Under the pieces are notes generated by a model, which was not told the origin of the DNA, made no database searches, and saw nothing but the letters and a program-made list of their open reading frames with translations. A stretch of DNA of 64,000 nt from Blastomyces gilchristii SLH14081 (taxonomy: Eukaryota > Ascomycota > Eurotiomycetes > Onygenales > Ajellomycetaceae), in assembly GCF_000003855.2 (NCBI RefSeq), contig NW_003101630.1, positions 33,470-97,469 on the forward strand, read 5' to 3'. Below are positions 59,123 through 64,000 of this stretch, in pieces; within the stretch, counting starts at the first letter, position 1, and the number at the start of each line of letters is the position of its first letter. The position numbers were made by a program, and so were the translations under genes.

Positions 59123-59289
59123 TGTGATTCAAAGGTTGCTTGAGCCAGTGTATGATTACAGGCGTACGCCGGCTTCTTATATACTGTACGCTAAATTAAT
59201 TGGTGGTCACTATGACCTCTTTACATTCATAAGCAAGTTTGAAAGTGGCTGCATTATTATTCAGCAGTTGTACATTCTTTCAAATCACA
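59123..59289 (-). repeat. 3' LTR of Gypsy1 copy 2 (167 bp)
   Basis: tgtgattc to gaatcaca-type ends, same length as 12658-12824. It keeps several CpGs (ggcgtacgccgg). The plus-strand frame 59124-59327 is a translation of the LTR. Confidence 0.85.
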
Positions 59290-59826
59290 TTCTTTCTCAT
59301 CAGATTCAGTCACGCTCATGTGACTAGAATGTACACTCTAGCTTCATGTGAATTAGCATGTCACTAGTGTTTGTGATTGTGTGACCTATCTCTGATTCAG
59401 CTAGTGTTCTGTGTACACTTTTACAAAGAAACTTTCACTATATTACATCTCTCATTCACTAACTTTTCTCATTCTTTAATCATCTTCTTCATTATTGTCA
59501 TTATCAAATGTCACTATCTCATTCAAGATTTCTGTCTCTTCTCTCATTTAACATCTTCTATCTGTTGTTCATCTATCACATTGTATGCATTTCTGGCAAT
59601 GACTCTCTGTTCTCATAACAAGTGTTCTTGTAGTGCTCATATCAGGCAGTTTGTTAGCAGTAAGTGTAATGTGTTATGAAATGTGATCAGAACTTGTTTA
59701 TCTTCTAACAATTATCAGAATATATTATCATGAATGACACATCTTCTTCATCTTCTTGTATATTCTTGACTGTTTTTCTTCTCAGTGAGCTTCTGATTGT
59801 TTTTTCTGACATAATTTTATATAAAT
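59290..59826 (-). other. Gypsy1 copy 2, 3' untranslated region
   Basis: Matches 12128-12657. The polypurine candidate lies next to the LTR. The open plus-strand frame 59377-59679 has no counterpart of similar length in the other copy and is not supported as a gene. Confidence 0.5.
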
Positions 59827-61275
59827 GCAGATGCTGATATGTTTGTTTTTATTTGTATAGAATCTTCACATATTGACAGATCAGTATCTACTGATAATAG
59901 TGAACTCAATGTTAAATTATTGATTGAGAACTTGAAGAATATGATAATGAAGAAATTGTCTGTATTATATATAGCTGAGTCTTTCATATCTTTCTCTGTC
60001 TCTTCTACTACTGTTTCTTCCTCTGCTGCTTCTTCTCAATCTTCTATTCTTGTTCCTGTTTCCAGTTCTCCTGCTTCTGCTATCTCTGTTCTCATGACTC
60101 TCACTTCTGCTACTTCTGCTCTCTCTGCTTCTACTGTCTCTGCTTTTATTATCAGCTCTTCTCATTTCAAGAAGATGTTGTATAGACTTAATAAACTATG
60201 TTTCTCAGTATGTACACTTCTGCTCTTCTTGCTGATCTCTAGAACAATCTATTATATAAAAACTGTGTATAATATAACTATTTAAAGCTCAGTTGCAGAT
60301 GCTGATTATTACATTTATTTCAAATATTCATGATAAGACAATTATTTATTTATACTGAAGAATCATCTCTCTCTTTAACAGTGTTAAGATTATAAGTCTT
60401 TTCTTTTTTCTCTTCTCTTCTAATGCTGATTTTTCTAGAAGAAATCATTATGAATTTTATTATGCATAAAGTCATGATGTTCACAGATATTAAGAAACTT
60501 TTTACAACTGTAAAGTTCAATATTACAGAGATATCTACTCTGATGAATTTCTTCAGAATAATAGATCTGTATCAGCCTATTCTCTGACATCTGTTATCTG
60601 ACTTTATAGTGCAGGCAAAAGATATCTGTATTTTCAGAAATGAAAATGCAGATATCATACTCTTTTACATCTGTAAGTGTGAGACTTATACACCTTGTTT
60701 AAGATATCATTGTGAGAATAAGCTATTCACACACTGTGTTCTGCTTTCTGCATTTCTCTGTGTTTCTCTCTCTCTTTCTGAAGAGTCTCATGTGTGTTAT
60801 AATTATATGTATAACTCTAAGACTAGTAAGTGTTCATTTGATAACTGTTTTCATCTCTGATTTTGCAGTTTTTATATGCTAATAATGATTCTTAGTTACT
60901 CTGATATCAGAGATTGTTCTAATCAAAGATGATCACATCACTGAGACTACTCTCTTCTACTTCTAAGCTTCTTCTATTGCTTTCTCTTCCTCTTCTGTAG
61001 AGATGATTATGTATATATCAGATTATAAGTGTTCAGTTCTGAGTGACTTCTGCTGTTATTCATTTAATTCTGTATTCTCTTCTTCTTTCATTTCTTTCAT
61101 CTCTGCTTTCTCTGTCTTGATTTCTGATTCTGTGAGTTCTGTGCTCTTCTTCAATTTTTCTACATATATACATATGCATTTCTATATTGACATTTCAGTC
61201 AATCTTGTAATAAATGACATTAATGTTGTACACAGAGTGATAGAGGAATTGAAGATATATATAATATTATTATAA
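59827..61275 (+). pseudogene. Antisense reading frame in Gypsy1 copy 2 (unknown product)
   Basis: Counterpart of 10652-12127. The first ATG of the other copy is ATA here (about 59823), and an internal Met at 59839 opens 148 codons: MFVFICIESSHIDR, a KKLSVLYIAESFIS block, a Ser/Ala/Thr-rich stretch about ten codons shorter than in the other copy, then a basic segment and a hydrophobic segment. The Cys-rich segment at 60609-60860 reads YICKCETYTPCLRYHCENKL and FTHCVLLSAF, with further Cys downstream. The last segment is 61003-61275. The length difference in the low-complexity tract keeps frame. Function unknown. Confidence 0.5.
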
Positions 61276-61416
61276 GAGTAGCTTGCGGCCCTTGAATCTC
61301 TTACAGATCTCAAGTTTTGAGATTTTCTTTATTTTTGACATTTTTCAATTGATATGACATTGGAAATAGATTAAATATATGATGTATGAAAATGAATAAG
61401 ATATATATGATAATAT

Positions 61417-64000
61417 TTATCTTTTACAGCTGACTCTTACAGTTGATAATTAATTCATTATCTCTTTTCTTTTCTTACACTTTTTCTTTGTCTGCTAGTC
61501 ATCACTCTTATATAATCTCTATATAATACAGTATTCAGTAACTAGATTGAGCAGCTTTCATCTTTTATGATTCTGTCTTGTGTATTATACTATCTCTCTT
61601 CACCTGCTTAGATTACTATAGTGAACAGCTTATTGAAACTAATCTCATCTGATCTCTGAGTATCTTCAGAAATTAAGATGACTTGATCTCATGTATCTGT
61701 AGATGTTTCAGATGATTCATTCTCTGTTATCTCTACAATTGAACTAATATAAACAGTTAAATTCAACTCTGAATTTCTTTTTCTTCTGCAATCTGATTCA
61801 TGTGTAAGTCTTCTACTTTGAGACTACTTTTTACTGCATTGTATCTGCTATCTGCAGTATGTTATTATACAACTGACTACAGTCTTATCACTTATTAAAG
61901 TGTGATATTCATCTGATTTCTTCATTTCTTCTTATTCTTTTCTTATAATTGTGAAAAGATTGAAATAAGTGAGATTATCTGATTCATAAGTGTCTATGAT
62001 TTCTCTTACTTTGTAAGACTTTTCAATTATAAGCTTCTTTTTTTTCAATACTGATGATAGTGCTGTAGATAATTATAATCTGCTCAGATCTTGCATCTTT
62101 ACTTTTATAAGATATAAATCATTTATTAAGTTATATAAGATCTGTCTCTCTGGTTTTTTCAATGTGTATGTTCTCAGAGAATGTGATTTGAGTATTTTAT
62201 ATGACTCAAATTATCTAGATTGAAACTTCTCAGAACTCTCATTGTATATGAGAACTCATATTCTCATCTTAAGACTCAATTTCTTAACTAGTGAGTCTCA
62301 TATTCTTTTTGATTGAATTGCTCAGTTCAGGAGTAACTCATTAGCTTTTGTGCGTGTGTGGCTGATCTCTTTCAATCTTGGTTCTGTGTTCACAACTGTT
62401 GCATCTGCAACTGCTACTGCTGCATCTGTAACTGCTGTTCCTGCTGTGTCTGCAACTGTTGCATTCATGACTGTTGCGTCCGCGACTGTTGCATCTGCAA
62501 CTGCTGTTTCCTTTTCCACCTTTTTCAAAGCATTCTCCGGCATGCGCGGATGCAATCCATACAACAGATAGAATGGTGAATGCTTGAAGACTGCATACTG
62601 TTGAATCTGTGTGACTAATAGTGCCTGTCTGAGATATTCATCTCATAGTCTTATAGGCTTGCTCACTAGATATTTCATCAGCATGTTGCTCAAGATTCTA
62701 TTCAAGTGTTTCATCTTTCTGTTTATCTGTGAATGATATGACATTGTTCTATGATGTCTTGTCTGTAACTAACTCATGAAATGTCTCACTACTTCTCTTA
62801 CAAGATTTACACTGTTATTAGTTAGAATCTCACACAGCATTTTATAGTTAACATAGATCTTATTATATAGAAACTTCATCATCATCTTCTCTATCATCTC
62901 TGAAACTGCTTTCACAACTGGTCAGTTAGTAGTGTAATCAATAGCAGTGATTATTCATTGATTTTCATTTAATATTCAGAGTAATATGTCTATGAGATTC
63001 ATCTCTCATTATTTAAACAGTTGTATTATACACCTCATCTGATATTATACTTTCTTATATTCTAATCCTTTCTTAGATTGTTTTGTAATCTGATAATTCA
63101 GACACTCATAGATGTACATCTGAATATCCTCAGTCATGCTTGACTAGTATACTCTTGATTCAAGTATATTTATGAGTTCAGAGCTTTCTAAGTAACTGAA
63201 TTCCTTGTGCATGTAAGTCATTAAATTGTATCTAAATAAATATTCTAGATAGAGAGCTTCTGCATATTCTAGATCACAGTAAAGTATAATATCATTTTTC
63301 AATTTTCTCAGCTTGAAGTTTGAAAGCATCTCTTTTACTACTTTTGTAAGATGCTTATTATCTGACATCTTATCATTCTTCAAGTAAGAGATCATTGTGT
63401 TTACTCATTTTAATTCCTTATATCTTCTCAGCATATTTAACATGAACTTCTCTTATATCTGATTCACAGAATTCTCACTCATGAAATTGAGTCTGTAATC
63501 AATTACATCAGACATCACAGTGTTCAATCTCTTTCAGTATTTAATATGAAGATTGTATACTTAGAACTCTGAGATTCAATATACTAAGTATTTGAAAGAT
63601 TTTATTATTAATTATAGATAGATAAGGCTTTCATAATCTGTGATCATTATTATTATATATCTGTTGTCAATATATCTATCTTATAATATCAGTGTATACT
63701 TAATCACTAGCAATTTCTTTTTATACACTGAATAATTGAGCTCAGTGTCTGATAGTTTTCTATTATTATACATCACTGAGTGCAGCTTGTTATTCTTACT
63801 TATCTGTAGAAGAGTGTCTCTGATAGCTTATTTAAATGCATCTATCTCAATGTAGAAAGATTTATCATAATCTGATTAAATAAGTACTGAGAATATTATT
63901 ATATATTCTCTCAGTGTGAGAAAAGTCTCTTCATACACAGTATTTCAGATAATTGAATGAAACTTCTTCTTTCACAGATTTGTATCTATTCTCTTAAGAG
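61417..64000 (-). pseudogene. Gypsy1 copy 2 pol (RNase H, integrase, C-terminal tail)
   Basis: Minus-strand pol ending TAA at 61419-61417. Integrase zinc-binding neighbourhood is open at 63395-63144 (ISYLKNDKMSDNKHLTK..., HKEFSYLESSELINIL). The integrase core lies near 62700-62960. The YGLHPRMPENA block (62571-62540) is followed by the repeat expansion and then by SRLKEISHTRTKANELLLN-like sequence ending 62322. RNase H lies upstream to the window edge. Lesions as in Gypsy1 but at different codons. Confidence 0.72.
62393..62509 (-). repeat. 15-bp minisatellite inside Gypsy1 copy 2 pol (VADAT-type repeats)
   Basis: On the minus strand the frame reads repeated ADATV / VADAT units. Gypsy1 (9500-9545) has only a short VMNTTVTDTE stretch at this place. 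The array keeps the frame, and CpGs such as gcgtccgcgac survive inside it. Confidence 0.8.

Larger units (their letters stand above)
59123..64000 (-). mobile_element. Gypsy1 second copy (3' part; continues beyond window)
   Basis: Minus-strand copy of Gypsy1 starting at its 3' LTR (59123-59289) inside Gypsy3, running through the antisense-gene region and pol to the window end. It is homologous to 12824 down to about 8010. The copy is distinguished by a 15-bp-unit repeat expansion in pol (62393-62509). Confidence 0.83.

Noticed and set aside
59965..60165. Arg/Ser-rich minus-strand frame resembling an SR protein
   Set aside because: It is the complement of the Ser/Ala-rich antisense frame. The counterpart in Gypsy1 is not supported in the sense direction.
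1..64000. Host genes or a biosynthetic or defence cluster
   Set aside because: Almost every coding-like stretch was accounted for by transposon families; only 31151-31863 remains open and gives no recognisable host function.

Overview
This 64-kb window looks like a gene-free, AT-rich transposon block from a filamentous ascomycete whose repeats have been hit by repeat-induced point mutation (RIP) or a similar C-to-T process. The organism is inferred, not proven. The evidence is: Tad-like LINEs with a zinc-knuckle ORF1 and an endonuclease/RT/RNase H ORF2; Ty3/gypsy chromoviruses; a hAT DNA transposon with a matching MITE; pervasive in-frame stop codons; and almost complete loss of CpG and of CC/GG inside element bodies. 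I see no host gene, no rRNA, no functional tRNA and no CRISPR. Every coding region is a mutated relic, so nearly all are called pseudogenes.

Layout: 1-270 is the RNase H part of a LINE (copy C). At 271 a second LINE (copy A, plus strand) begins; its pieces run to 30426 around four later insertions with intact target-site duplications (TSDs): a tRNA-derived SINE (1587-1960), a 5'-truncated LINE B (4571-15418) that itself carries gypsy element Gypsy1 (4587-12824), a 5.8-kb hAT transposon (16072-21898), and a second gypsy, Gypsy2 (24353-29977). From 30427 comes the C-terminal half of a third gypsy (Gypsy3, plus strand), then about 0.7 kb of unidentified sequence, then one end of a second hAT copy (31864-33239). 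LINE E (33240-41160, minus) follows and carries a 505-bp hAT-derived MITE. A 5'-truncated second copy of Gypsy2 (41161-47810) contains the short LINE F. After it come another hAT piece (47811-49740), LINE D (49741-57363, minus), the missing N-terminal half of Gypsy3 in the opposite orientation (57380-59122, minus), and a second Gypsy1 copy on the minus strand that runs off the window (59123-64000).

Main observations. (1) The two Gypsy3 halves join inside one integrase reading frame and carry matching 13-bp LINE TSDs, but lie 27 kb apart in opposite orientations, which implies an inversion bounded by LINE copies. (2) The SINE shares its 3' tail with the LINE, and the MITE shares both termini with the hAT, so each non-autonomous element sits beside its likely driver. 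(3) Both Gypsy1 copies preserve an antisense Ser/Ala-rich and Cys-rich reading frame downstream of pol. (4) The mutation signature removes CpG and CpC but spares much CpA, unlike textbook Neurospora RIP, and the LTRs, LINE 5' ends, SINE and MITE ends keep many CpGs while the bodies have almost none. The order of events, the copies' relationships and the organism are inferred from reading alone; no alignment or database search was run.
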